Shown: positions 9,309-17,850, numbered from the stretch's first letter. The stretch is 43,426 nt of DNA from Planctomycetaceae bacterium (GCA_028284885.1 JANQQW010000039.1:1-43426), one strand, 5' to 3'. Made by a program: numbers and translations. Notes: generated from the sequence alone by a model not told the origin.

Positions 9309-12194
9309 TCAACGGGCGTCCTGCCAGCGTCCATCGTACACGTCCTGAAGCTCGTCAAGTGCACTCACTCGCAACGCGGACTCGTGGGGGCACGCCGACA
9401 CACAGGCGGGACCGTGACCTGCCGAAGCGCAGAGGTCGCAGACGACCGCCTGAGTCGCTGCATCGTCCCCCGAATCGCCGTGCGAGTCCTCCGCCCCGGA
9501 CGGAGCGTAGGCGACGTCGCGAAAGTCCTCGCCGTACATCTCGTACATCTCCCGGGCGTTCTGCTCGATTCGCCGGAGATCGCGTTCCCGGAGGTCTTCC
9601 ATCTTGATGGAGCCGTAGGGGCACTGGTTGGCGCACTTGTCGCAACCGATGCACCAGGGCTCGATCACGATCTGCTCGGCGTCCCCCTTGTTGATCGAAC
9701 CGACGGGGCACCCGATCATGCAGACGGGGTCGAGACAGCTTCGGCAAGTCACGGGCAGCAGGTAGCCCAGCCACCGCGGGCCGTCCAGGTAGAGTCGCGT
9801 GCGACGGTCGTCGTGCGACTTGACGCAGGCTTCCACGCACGCGTTGCAACGAGTGCAGCTGTCGAGATCGATGAGCATCAGACTCTGGCCTTGGACCAGG
9901 CCGAGACTCTCGACTTCGTTCTGCTCCTCGATTCGCACGGTCTGCTTCAGTGCCTGGCGGCTGCCGGCAGCAGCCTCGTTGTCGGCCGGCCGGCCTTCCT
10001 TCTCCGAGGTCGCCCCCGTCGGCCCACTGTTCGGCCTACGCTTCGCAATCGTTGCCGTGAGGTGGTCGCGGAACGCCTCACTCCGCTTCAGCAGGTCGCG
10101 GAGCGCACTGGTGCCGATCTTCACGAACTCGACGCGCGAGTACACCGGGCTCTTGCTGTCGGGAAGAGCCGTGACGGCGTCGGGGCTGTCCGGATGGTCG
10201 TAGGCCACACAGGTGGCGTTCCGGTACTTCCGAACCGGTTCGCGCTGCTTGGACACCGCCTGCTCGGCGATCGCGTCCATGACGGCCATCTCGCCGATCA
10301 CGTCGCCGATTCGGGAGTACTCGAGGACACGACGACGGTCGTGGTCCGTCACGCGACTCGGAATCACGCCGGGCAGCAGCAGTTCGAGCAGACGCCGTTG
10401 CACGAGCCAGACCTCGATCTGCGACCAGACCCGCGTCTCGTTGCTGATGCCCCGGAACAGGTTGTCGAGGACCGGATCCCCGACGTCGCGGGTGATCTCC
10501 TTCGCGGACCCCCAACGCCCGCCGCTACTCGGATCCCGTCGCGTCGGGAACGCCGCTCCCTTCTCGGCCGTGACGAAGGCGTTGAGCGCTCCGACGACGA
10601 CCTCACGCGCTCGCACGTCCTTCGAGCTGGGCAACTCCCCACGACCGAGCTCTTCGGGAGACGGCACCGTCACCGACTCGTCCGACTTGGCGAGTGCTGC
10701 GAACTCGTCGCGGAGCTTCTCGGCGAGCAGTTCTCTGGAGCGTTCGTCCCACGAAACCGGGATCGGCGGGGTCGTGATCATCGGCGGGAAGCTGGGGGGC
10801 TTCTCCCCCCTGTCCTCGGCTTCTTCGGTGAGCTGCCGCCGACGCTCCCGCTCGGCTTCTTCGGCCGACTCCTTCTTCTTCCTGCGTGCCTCGATCGAAG
10901 CAGAGGCCGACTTCGCCAACTCCGAGAGGGCCTTGAACAACCGCTCGAACCATCCGTCGTCCACGACCGTCCGCCGTGCACCGGACTCGTCCGTCACCTC
11001 GAAGGAGAAGTCCTCGTGGTCGAGTCGACAACGCACGTTCGCGACGACTTTCACCAAGCCGTTGTGAACGATGTACAGGCCGTCGGCCACTTGCCCTTCC
11101 TCGAAGATCACGTCGCCGGAGTCGACGGTGACCAGCTCGACCCTCCCTTCGTTCTCGTCCGTCAGCCAGGCCAGGTCCTTCTCCTCGAGAGCCTGGAAGG
11201 GAGGCAGACGACGTAGCTGCAGGCTCAGGGTTCGCCTCCGGTACGTGTCCCACTGCCGGTCTCGGAAGGCCTTGTTCCCGAGCAACTCGTCGTACACGCT
11301 GCGAACCATCTCCAGGGCGTAGCACTGCTCGTTGGCGACGACCGTGGCGGAACGAGGGGCTCTGTGCACGCAACTCACGTCCCCGAAGACCTCCCCGGCG
11401 GAAATGTCCCCCCGCATCGTCTCCCTGTCGATCGCCGTCCCCGAGTCGATCTGAATGATGCGTGGCGCGGACGACTTGGACCTGGGCAACGGTGGTTCCC
11501 CTCGGCGGAGGCGAGTGCGAACCCAGTCGACGAGTTTGCGAACTCGTCGTCTCAGCCCCCTCCGTCTCGACCCGACGGACTCGGTCAGCAGCCAGGCCGT
11601 TGCCAGGACGCGTTCGTCGCGGGATTCCCCAGTCGCCCCCGTCTGCCTCCACGCTCTCTGCCGTTCGACGATCCGCTCGCGGACCCGCCGTCGCTCGTCG
11701 ACCAGCCGAGCCCTCAACTCGGCTCGTTCCTCCGGAGTGAGGCCGTCGAGACGGTGTTCCCGCGCTTGGCCCTCGACCACGGGGGGCCCGTCGGACTCGT
11801 CCGACGTGCGGTGAGCACGGACGACCCGGCTCTGGTGCCTGCGGAGCGCAGCCAAGTCCTCGTCGGTCAGCAGGTAGAACGCCGTGTAACCCGCGTCTCC
11901 TTGCTGCAACACGACTTCCCCGCGTTCGTACCGGCGAAGGATGACCGACCGTCGTTCGAACAACCTCGGAAACTTGCCGGTCTTCATCTTGCTGAACGTC
12001 GGCATGGACCGGAACTCCTCGAACGTCAGGAGTTCGTCGCGATACAGCGTCCCGGGGGAGTCACCCTGCTCCTCGAGGTTGGGGCGGGGAGCGAGGGGCG
12101 GCACTTCGGAGAACGTTCTCTGCCGCTGCTCCTGAACGTCTTCGCTCGGCGTCTCACCGTCGTCCGACGGGATGTCCTCCGTGGGGTCCGACAT
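9309..12194 (-). CDS. Cyclic-nucleotide-binding/four-cluster ferredoxin fusion (paralog B)
   Basis: A 961-residue paralog of the protein at 6533-9067 with the same order of parts. Split cNMP roll 1 has halves at about 90-117 and 261-297 (GEVFGDVSCVHRAPRSATVV). Split roll 2 has halves at about 358-388 and 626-700 (GDVIGEMAVM...RNATCVA). The ferredoxin has 16 cysteines at 780/783/786/790, 817/820/825/829, 848/851/854/858 and 919/922/931/935. A Lys/Glu/Arg-rich stretch at about 425-465 inside roll 2 looks like coiled coil. The insertions differ in length from those of paralog A but sit at the same points. The N-terminus is clear because the protein begins directly after the divergent promoter region. 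It is the first gene of the cluster, so its promoter probably drives the system. I infer that A and B form a heteromer or alternative subunits; neither has a catalytic redox domain of its own. Confidence 0.9.
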   Translation of the reverse strand: MSDPTEDIPSDDGETPSEDVQEQRQRTFSEVPPLAPRPNLEEQGDSPGTLYRDELLTFEEFRSMPTFSKMKTGKFPRLFERRSVILRRYERGEVVLQQGDAGYTAFYLLTDEDLAALRRHQSRVVRAHRTSDESDGPPVVEGQAREHRLDGLTPEERAELRARLVDERRRVRERIVERQRAWRQTGATGESRDERVLATAWLLTESVGSRRRGLRRRVRKLVDWVRTRLRRGEPPLPRSKSSAPRIIQIDSGTAIDRETMRGDISAGEVFGDVSCVHRAPRSATVVANEQCYALEMVRSVYDELLGNKAFRDRQWDTYRRRTLSLQLRRLPPFQALEEKDLAWLTDENEGRVELVTVDSGDVIFEEGQVADGLYIVHNGLVKVVANVRCRLDHEDFSFEVTDESGARRTVVDDGWFERLFKALSELAKSASASIEARRKKKESAEEAERERRRQLTEEAEDRGEKPPSFPPMITTPPIPVSWDERSRELLAEKLRDEFAALAKSDESVTVPSPEELGRGELPSSKDVRAREVVVGALNAFVTAEKGAAFPTRRDPSSGGRWGSAKEITRDVGDPVLDNLFRGISNETRVWSQIEVWLVQRRLLELLLPGVIPSRVTDHDRRRVLEYSRIGDVIGEMAVMDAIAEQAVSKQREPVRKYRNATCVAYDHPDSPDAVTALPDSKSPVYSRVEFVKIGTSALRDLLKRSEAFRDHLTATIAKRRPNSGPTGATSEKEGRPADNEAAAGSRQALKQTVRIEEQNEVESLGLVQGQSLMLIDLDSCTRCNACVEACVKSHDDRRTRLYLDGPRWLGYLLPVTCRSCLDPVCMIGCPVGSINKGDAEQIVIEPWCIGCDKCANQCPYGSIKMEDLRERDLRRIEQNAREMYEMYGEDFRDVAYAPSGAEDSHGDSGDDAATQAVVCDLCASAGHGPACVSACPHESALRVSALDELQDVYDGRWQDAR

Positions 12195-12221
12195 GACCGA
12201 TCTTCATCCGTACTGCGATAA

Positions 12222-12233
12222 ATGTGTCCACAT
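12222..12233. promoter_or_regulatory. Palindrome ATGTG-N2-CACAT in divergent region
   Basis: A perfect 5-bp inverted repeat (ATGTGTCCACAT) lies 28-39 bases before the start of the first gene of the redox cluster, in the gap shared with the divergent efflux genes. Its place fits an operator. No cognate regulator is recognised nearby, and the -10/-35 elements here are not clear. Confidence 0.3.
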
Positions 12234-12407
12234 GACTCAAGGCTAACAGAGGTCACGACTCAGGCAAGCGCATTCCGATGAATGCCTCGTGAAACTCCGA
12301 TTGATCCCGATTCGGCCTCCACCTACACTGCCGCCCTCTCCAGATCGTCGGGGAACTCTCCCCTCTCTCCCCGCCGACGAATCTCCCTCCACAACCCAGT
12401 GCTCTCC

Positions 12408-13451
12408 ATGCAGCGCCTCCCTCGGTGGGCCGTCGTGACGGCCTTCGCCCTCGGCACGCCCGTGGCCGCGTGGCTGCTCACGCCGGCCGGACCACGCCTT
12501 CGTGCCGCTCAGTCGCCCGACCCCGAAGCCGTGGCGGCGGCCCCGGTCGTTCCCCGGTCGGAGTCGAGCCCTGCTCCGCCGCGCGTGCTCGTCGTCGAAC
12601 GGTGTCGCCTGCAACTGCGGGACGGCCTCGAGCTGGCCAGCGAGCAGACCGCCGTCGTCGACCGCGTCGTGAAGGCGGGGCAACGCGTGCAGGCGGGGAC
12701 CGTCGTCGGGCAACTCCGCGACCAGGTGCTCCGCCGTGCGTTCGCGATCGCCGAGCGCGAGGCCGCCAACGACATCGAGGTTCGCTACTCCCGCAAGAAG
12801 GCCGACCTCGACCAGCTGAAGTACGAGCGGGCCCTGAAGGCCAACCAGGGCGAGCTCGGGCACATCGTCAACGACCTCGACCTTCGTGAACTCCGGCTCG
12901 CCGCCGAGCAGTCGCTTCTGCAGCTCGAACAGGCCGAACACCAACTCGAACTGAACCGGCTCCGCCGCGACGAACAGGCCGAACTGCTCCAGACCTACCA
13001 GGTCGTCGCCCCGCTCGACGGCGTGGTCACCAAGATCCACGCTCTCCCGGGAGAGGTCGTCCGTGAGGGCGAGCCGCTCGTCGAGATCGCGAACACCGAC
13101 ACGCTTCTGCTCCACGGCGAGGTCCCCGTCGAGCGACGTCACCTGCTGCGGACCGGCCTCGAAGCAGTCTTCACGGTCGGCGTCACCGGGCCGGACGGCC
13201 GCCGTCGCCTCCGCGACTTCCCGGCTCGCATCACCACGGTCGGCGTGAAGGTCGAACCGCTCTCCGGCAAGCTCGACTTCACCGCCGAGGTCGAGAACTC
13301 CGAGGACCTGCTGCTCGACGGACTGGTCGGACGACTCGTCGTCGGCGGCACGTCGCCGGACACGCCCGCCGCCGGCCTCGGCGATCTCTTCCGCATCGAC
13401 ACCCCCGCCGCCAGTCGAAACCACTCCGCCTCGCCCCGTCTCGGCAACTGA
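12408..13451 (+). CDS. Membrane fusion protein (HlyD/RND adaptor family)
   Basis: A 347-residue periplasmic adaptor. Residues 1-25 form a signal/anchor (start at the internal ATG before QRLPRWAVV; a longer frame begins at 12282 but its extra 42 residues look non-coding). A lipoyl-like half motif follows (VVDRVVKAGQRVQAGTVVGQ), then a long alpha-helical hairpin rich in Leu, Glu and Arg (about residues 115-195). The second lipoyl half (VVAPLDGVVTKIHALPGEVV) and a beta-barrel complete the fold. Its stop overlaps the start of the TolC-like gene (TGATG), so the two are translationally coupled. Such adaptors join an inner-membrane pump to an outer-membrane channel (family knowledge), but no ABC, RND or MFS pump is in this window. 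Confidence 0.85.
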   Translation: MQRLPRWAVVTAFALGTPVAAWLLTPAGPRLRAAQSPDPEAVAAAPVVPRSESSPAPPRVLVVERCRLQLRDGLELASEQTAVVDRVVKAGQRVQAGTVVGQLRDQVLRRAFAIAEREAANDIEVRYSRKKADLDQLKYERALKANQGELGHIVNDLDLRELRLAAEQSLLQLEQAEHQLELNRLRRDEQAELLQTYQVVAPLDGVVTKIHALPGEVVREGEPLVEIANTDTLLLHGEVPVERRHLLRTGLEAVFTVGVTGPDGRRRLRDFPARITTVGVKVEPLSGKLDFTAEVENSEDLLLDGLVGRLVVGGTSPDTPAAGLGDLFRIDTPAASRNHSASPRLGN

Positions 13452-15586
13452 TGCCTCCGGCGACTCCGCCACCGACGACTCGGTCTCTCGGCACGCGTTC
13501 CACCGCGCGGCTGCCGGCGGTCGTCGTCTGCCTGTTGGCCGGGCTGCCCGGTTGCGGGTCGCTGCTCGACGTCGCCTCCTCGCCGATCGACGACGCGGTC
13601 GACAAGCACTACAAGGTCGGCCTCGCGTACCAGGACGACGAGTCCTTCTACCGACAGGTGGCCCACGAGGTCGTCGTCACCACGGAGGAGGAACGCGACG
13701 AGCGACTCGAAGAGGCCCCCGCCACGCTGCAGGCGGACGAACGGGCGACCCGCCTCGTCTCGCTGGAGCAGGTGATCCGCATCGCGCTCGCGAACGCCAG
13801 CATCGTCCGGGACGACGCCCAGTTCCTCTCGGCCTCGAACTCGCTGCTCGCGAACCCGAACTACGTCCCCTCCGCGTTCGACCCCGACATCCAGGGTTCC
13901 GGCGGGCCGTTCGGCATCGGCGGCATCGAGCAGGCCAAGGCCCAGTTCGACCCCTACTTCGTCTCCGGGGCGTCGGCTGGCCAGAACAACCTCGTCCAGA
14001 ACAACCAGTTCATCTCCGGCGGGCTCGTGCCGGGTACCGTGCTCGAGGACGAGTCCGGGCTGTTCACGTCGCGGCTCGAGAAGCGAACCGAGTACGGCTC
14101 GTTCCTCTCGCTGAACCACGACCTGAACTATACGAACAACAACCAGCCGAACCGTTTCTTCCCGTCGGCCTACTCCGGGCTCGTGCGGGCGGAGCTTCGG
14201 CAGCCGTTGCTCGCCGGGTTCGGCAAGGAGTTCACGCAGATCGCCGGGCCGATCGCCCGGACCCCGTCGGCCGTGCAACCGGTCGACCGCGGGCTCGTCG
14301 TCTCGCGAATCAACGAACGAATCTCGCTGATCGACTTCGAGTCGAACCTGCAGAACCTCGTCCGCTCCGTCCACTTCACCTACTGGGACCTCGCGTTGGC
14401 GCAGAAGGTCCAGGAGGACCAGACCGCGGCCCGCGACGCCGCCGAGCAGCTCTGGAAGCGGGTTCGCGCTCGTCTGGACGCCGGGCTCGGACAGGTGGAC
14501 CGGGCCGACGAGGCCCAGGCCCGAGAACGCTACCTGCAGTGGAAGGCCACCGCGGACAGCGCCCGCTCCGACGTGTTGGAGGCGGAGGCCCGGCTGCGGC
14601 GGCTGCTCGGCATGCCGGCCGGCGGCGGCGAGTCCCTTCGCGCCGTGGACACCCCCTCCACGGCGGACGTCGAACTCGACTGGCGACGCTGCCTCGCCGA
14701 GGCGCTCACCAAGCGGATCGAACTCCGCCGACAGAAGTCGCTCGTCAAGAGCCTCGCCTTGCAGCAGCAGGCCTCGAAGAACCTACAGCGGCCCCGCCTC
14801 GACCTCGTCGGCGGGTACCAGCTGAACGGCTTCGGCGACGACCTCCTCTCCAACGACGCCGCCACCGACTTCGGCAACCCGTACGCCTCGCTGCTCCGGG
14901 CCGACCAGGCCGGCTGGGACTTCGGACTGCAGCTCTCCATGCCGTTCGGCAACCGCTCGGCGAAGTCGCTCACGCAGAACCTCGAACTCCGACTGACGAA
15001 GGCTCGGGCCGCGCTCGCCGCGCAGGAGATCGAGATCGGCCACGAGCTGGCCCACTCGTTCCGCGAGCTGGACCGCTGGAAGGCGGCCGCGGAGGCCCGC
15101 GAGTACCGTCTCGCCGCCGCCGAGGACCTCGTCATCGCCCTCGCCGCCGACTACGAGGCCGGCCGCGGCGACCTGGACGCCCTGCTGCGAGCCCGCACCA
15201 ACCTGCTGCAGGCCCAGGTTGAACTCGCCCAGGCCCGCGTCCGCTACCGCAAGGCGATCGTCGAACTGCACGCCCGCAAGGGGACCGTCCTGGACAACTC
15301 CGCGATCCGGCTCTCCGAGGGAACCTGGGACGTCCGCGGACTCGCCGAGGCCCTGCAGCTCAACTGGCAGCGGACGAAGACGTTCGACGACATCGCCCCG
15401 CTCCACGAGGACGGCGAGGCCCCCGACTTCGTGGCGTTCGCCGGCGACGACTCGACCGTGCCGTCGGCAGCCGAGCCGAGCGGCGGCAAGGCCCTCGAGA
15501 AGGCCGCGGACGGAGCCGTCGAACCGGCCGAGTTCGAGTCGCCGATCCCGACCGACGCGGAACTCGTCCGCCCCCGGCTCCCCTGA
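13451..15586 (+). CDS. TolC-like outer membrane efflux lipoprotein
   Basis: A 711-residue outer membrane factor. A lipobox-like LAGLPGC at about residues 29-35 suggests lipid attachment. Two repeated outer-membrane-efflux domains follow. The first (about 95-400) ends in helices with the pattern SNLQNLVRSVHFTYWDLALAQ, and the second (about 420-610) has long helices with AQVELAQARVRYRKAIVEL at the end. At over 700 residues it is longer than TolC (about 470 mature). The additions are an N-terminal stretch, a Gly/Asn-rich segment at about 150-215 and a C-terminal tail of about 100 acidic residues. It begins inside the stop codon of the adaptor gene. It ends three bases from the stop of the convergent gene at 15590, with no room for a terminator. 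Confidence 0.87.
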   Translation: MPPATPPPTTRSLGTRSTARLPAVVVCLLAGLPGCGSLLDVASSPIDDAVDKHYKVGLAYQDDESFYRQVAHEVVVTTEEERDERLEEAPATLQADERATRLVSLEQVIRIALANASIVRDDAQFLSASNSLLANPNYVPSAFDPDIQGSGGPFGIGGIEQAKAQFDPYFVSGASAGQNNLVQNNQFISGGLVPGTVLEDESGLFTSRLEKRTEYGSFLSLNHDLNYTNNNQPNRFFPSAYSGLVRAELRQPLLAGFGKEFTQIAGPIARTPSAVQPVDRGLVVSRINERISLIDFESNLQNLVRSVHFTYWDLALAQKVQEDQTAARDAAEQLWKRVRARLDAGLGQVDRADEAQARERYLQWKATADSARSDVLEAEARLRRLLGMPAGGGESLRAVDTPSTADVELDWRRCLAEALTKRIELRRQKSLVKSLALQQQASKNLQRPRLDLVGGYQLNGFGDDLLSNDAATDFGNPYASLLRADQAGWDFGLQLSMPFGNRSAKSLTQNLELRLTKARAALAAQEIEIGHELAHSFRELDRWKAAAEAREYRLAAAEDLVIALAADYEAGRGDLDALLRARTNLLQAQVELAQARVRYRKAIVELHARKGTVLDNSAIRLSEGTWDVRGLAEALQLNWQRTKTFDDIAPLHEDGEAPDFVAFAGDDSTVPSAAEPSGGKALEKAADGAVEPAEFESPIPTDAELVRPRLP

Positions 15587-15589
15587 CCG

Positions 15590-17065
15590 TCAACTCGCGA
15601 CGTCGGTCTCGGCCAACCTCTTCACGTGCTGCAGCACGCGGTCGTGGATGCTGGAGATGAAGAAGTTCGACCACCTGGTCCAGTAGACGCGGGGGTGCAT
15701 GTCGAACGTGTACCACGTCCGGCCCTCCAGCCGCGTGCGGTCGCCCGGGAGCGGGACCAGCCGGAACTCGCCGCGACGACTGCGGAGCGACAACTCCTCC
15801 AGGTGCGGCGGGTGGACGGGGCCGAACGGGTTCACCTCGAACATCGGGTGGGGCTGCTCGGTCACGTCGAACGCGATCACCCGCGGCTCGTCCCAGACGG
15901 TGACCGGCTCGACGAAGTCGCCCGTCGTGAACTCGCAGTACCGAATCGCCCCGACGCCCTCTCCTTCGATGCGGGCCCGCAGCGGACACGCGATGCCCGA
16001 CCGGAAGTAGAACTCCTCGGCGGGCGGCAGGTCGGGAAACGAGACGACGTGCTGCCAGACGACCTCGGGCGGCGCCTCGACCTCGACGACCGTCTTCACG
16101 ACGTACTCCGGCCCCTCGCCCTGCCAGAACGGTTCGGCAACCGCCATCAACGGGAGAGCCAACAGCGCCGGGTAGATGCCGCGGTTCTTCTCGCCCGCGA
16201 ACTCGGCGATCGCCTTCCCGACCCAGGTCCCGACGAGCACCAACGGCACGATGATGGGGGCGGCCATCAGCAGGCAGATCACGCCTTCCTGCATAAGCCC
16301 GACGAGTCCGCCGCCGCAGACGATCGTCAACAGGCAGCCGCTCCCGACGGTCCCCGCCCCGCTGCCGTCGCGGGTGGGGTGCAGCCGGTTGTAGACGTAC
16401 CCGTTGACGACCCCCATCACCAACGGCATCGCGAAGAACAGCGTCACCCCGTAGTCCTGCAGGACGACGACACCGAGACCGAACATGGCGAGGAACGTCA
16501 CGCTGCCGGCGAGGATGGCCGCCATGTGCCGCACGGCGTACGACTCGACCGCCTTCGACTCGTGCCGCAGGTGTTCGCCGCCACCGGTCGCCGTCGGCAG
16601 CAGGCTCATCACCAGCATGAACACAAGGTTGAGGTACGGGACGAGCACGACCATCCCCAGCCACGGCGACAGCCCCGCGTTCGCACACCGCCGCACCGAC
16701 GTGCTGAACGCGACCCACACGAACGGAAACTGCCACATCAGCAACACCCACCGCACCCACTCCGGCCCGCCTTGCAGCAGGGCGTCGCGCTCGGCGATCG
16801 ACGGGTTCAGGAAGGCGAGCGGCGTCAGCACGTTCCCGGTCGTCTCGAAGATCAACCATGCCTCGGCCGCGTACTTCACGAGCGCCAGCACGGAGCCGCT
16901 CACGAAGTAGCTGAGGGCGTCGACGGAGTCCTTCACGCCGAACCACAACCGCAGCCACTCGCGCGGCGAGCGGCGGAGTCCACGCCTCGTCGCCTCGGCG
17001 AAGGGGTCGCGGTCCTCGTCGGCGGGCGGCGGTGCCGCGTCCTCCCACTGCGGACCGTCGTTCAT
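15590..17065 (-). CDS. DUF805-like membrane protein with C-terminal SRPBCC domain
   Basis: A 491-residue protein. The N-terminal half has about eight hydrophobic segments (roughly residues 50-335). A first part resembles DUF805 (VRRCANAGLSPWLGMVVLVP). The C-terminal 180 residues read as an SRPBCC/polyketide-cyclase-like fold: YVVKTVVEVEAPPEVVWQHV, then a conserved-looking WYTFDMHPRVYWTRWSNFF and a final helix. The start at 17065 is preceded by GGGGAGGG at good spacing and by a TAGAAT hexamer 35 bases upstream. An upstream ATG at 17128 would lie above that -10. The fusion suggests a membrane sensor or carrier for a hydrophobic ligand, but that is inference; no active site is visible. Confidence 0.78.
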   Translation of the reverse strand: MNDGPQWEDAAPPPADEDRDPFAEATRRGLRRSPREWLRLWFGVKDSVDALSYFVSGSVLALVKYAAEAWLIFETTGNVLTPLAFLNPSIAERDALLQGGPEWVRWVLLMWQFPFVWVAFSTSVRRCANAGLSPWLGMVVLVPYLNLVFMLVMSLLPTATGGGEHLRHESKAVESYAVRHMAAILAGSVTFLAMFGLGVVVLQDYGVTLFFAMPLVMGVVNGYVYNRLHPTRDGSGAGTVGSGCLLTIVCGGGLVGLMQEGVICLLMAAPIIVPLVLVGTWVGKAIAEFAGEKNRGIYPALLALPLMAVAEPFWQGEGPEYVVKTVVEVEAPPEVVWQHVVSFPDLPPAEEFYFRSGIACPLRARIEGEGVGAIRYCEFTTGDFVEPVTVWDEPRVIAFDVTEQPHPMFEVNPFGPVHPPHLEELSLRSRRGEFRLVPLPGDRTRLEGRTWYTFDMHPRVYWTRWSNFFISSIHDRVLQHVKRLAETDVAS

Positions 17066-17099
17066 CCCGCGCCCTCCCCATCGGCTGTCTGACTGGCCG

Positions 17100-17105
17100 A
17101 TTCTA
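17100..17105 (-). promoter_or_regulatory. -10 candidate TAGAAT (GCTAGAATC)
   Basis: On the minus strand GCTAGAATC sits 35 bases before the ATG at 17065. The same nonamer occurs before the gene starting at 18576. No convincing -35 is seen. Confidence 0.45.
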
Positions 17106-17158
17106 GCCGGGGCAACGCCGCGGGGCACGTCGACGGACGAGAGCGGGGCGGGCGGCCT

Positions 17159-17374
17159 TCACTCGTCGATGGAACTGACGTCGACGGGAGTGGGCTCGGG
17201 CGTCGGAGGCGCCTCCTGCACGCTCGCCAGCCGGTCGGCCTCCAACATGCCGGCCACCAGCAGCACGAAGACGGCGATCACGGCAACCGACATCAGCACG
17301 CAGTTCACGCCCCGCTCGATGCGGTCCGGTTTCCGCGCGGGAAGCAGAGGTTCGAATTCGCCTGGCTGAGACAT
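17159..17374 (-). CDS. Small single-span membrane protein
   Basis: A 71-residue protein with one transmembrane helix at about residues 24-45 (VNCVLMSVAVIAVFVLLVAG). It has a charged N-terminus and a Pro/Glu-rich tail after the helix. A GAGGGTG ribosome-binding site lies 6 bases before the ATG, which supports it as real. A strong inverted repeat (17391-17420) sits in its leader. I do not recognise a family and give no function. Confidence 0.65.
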   Translation of the reverse strand: MSQPGEFEPLLPARKPDRIERGVNCVLMSVAVIAVFVLLVAGMLEADRLASVQEAPPTPEPTPVDVSSIDE

Positions 17375-17390
17375 GTTGCACCCTCGTAAT

Positions 17391-17420
17391 GAGACGTGCT
17401 GTGCACGATGTGCACGTCTC
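17391..17420. promoter_or_regulatory. 9-bp perfect inverted repeat (operator or leader hairpin)
   Basis: GAGACGTGC at 17391-17399 pairs with GCACGTCTC at 17412-17420, and the centre holds two copies of GTGCAC. The element lies 17-46 bases before the start of the small membrane protein. Two related GACATGGTG/GACATAGTG words follow at 17432 and 17492. The rest of this 206-base gap shows nothing else clear. Confidence 0.45.
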
Positions 17421-17580
17421 GGACCGGACCCGACATGGTGAGCCGCGGTCCCCGAAGCCGTTCTCGTCGGTCAACTTGCAGCCGCTGTCCTGACATAGTG
17501 GGACGACGGGGTGTAACGCATTCTGAACACGAGCAAGTCTCGGTGTTCACTGACCACGACGCCACGCGCGAGGTTTCGAC

Positions 17581-17838
17581 ATGTTCCGACTGCTCACCGC
17601 TGTCGTTCTGACCTCGGTCGCCACGACCGGGTTTGCGAGTACGGCTGCCTTTCAGGGCCGGGTCTTCGAGGTCCGCGCCGCCGCGAACCGGGACACGAGC
17701 TTCACCATCGAACAGAAGGCGGCGATCTCCGTCGACGGCGTACCAGGCTTCGCGTCCGACGCACTGACTCGCAGGCGTACGGTCACCGTGCATCCGCGAC
17801 GAGGACACATGATTGTCGCCTTCCCGCCGGCCGACTGA
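17581..17838 (+). CDS. Small secreted protein, unknown function
   Basis: An 85-residue protein that starts with a plausible signal peptide (MFRLLTAVVLTSVATTGFA, cleavage near residues 19-22). The rest is basic with several Arg repeats and no cysteine. A GAGG lies 7 bases before the ATG. It ends 12 bases from the stop of the convergent acyltransferase. It could be a chance frame, but the signal peptide and ribosome-binding site favour a gene. No family recognised. Confidence 0.5.
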   Translation: MFRLLTAVVLTSVATTGFASTAAFQGRVFEVRAAANRDTSFTIEQKAAISVDGVPGFASDALTRRRTVTVHPRRGHMIVAFPPAD

Positions 17839-17850
17839 TCCTCGGGGGAC

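Noticed and set aside
9068..9364. A 99-residue N-terminal extension of iron-sulfur paralog A
   Set aside because: It overlaps the end of paralog B, has no similarity to B's N-terminus and lies before a better ribosome-binding site.
7181..11216. Long plus-strand frames opposite the two iron-sulfur fusion genes
   Set aside because: They mirror the coding strand's codon bias and show no recognisable domain, while the minus strand carries complete cysteine motifs.
12243..14374. Minus-strand frames of about 410 residues opposite the adaptor and TolC genes
   Set aside because: Antisense shadows: the plus-strand products have clear family features and overlapping start/stop.
17490..17519. CTGACA-N18-TAACGC as promoter of the small secreted protein
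   Set aside because: The -10 matches consensus at only two positions and does not resemble the TAGAAT-type element used elsewhere in the window.
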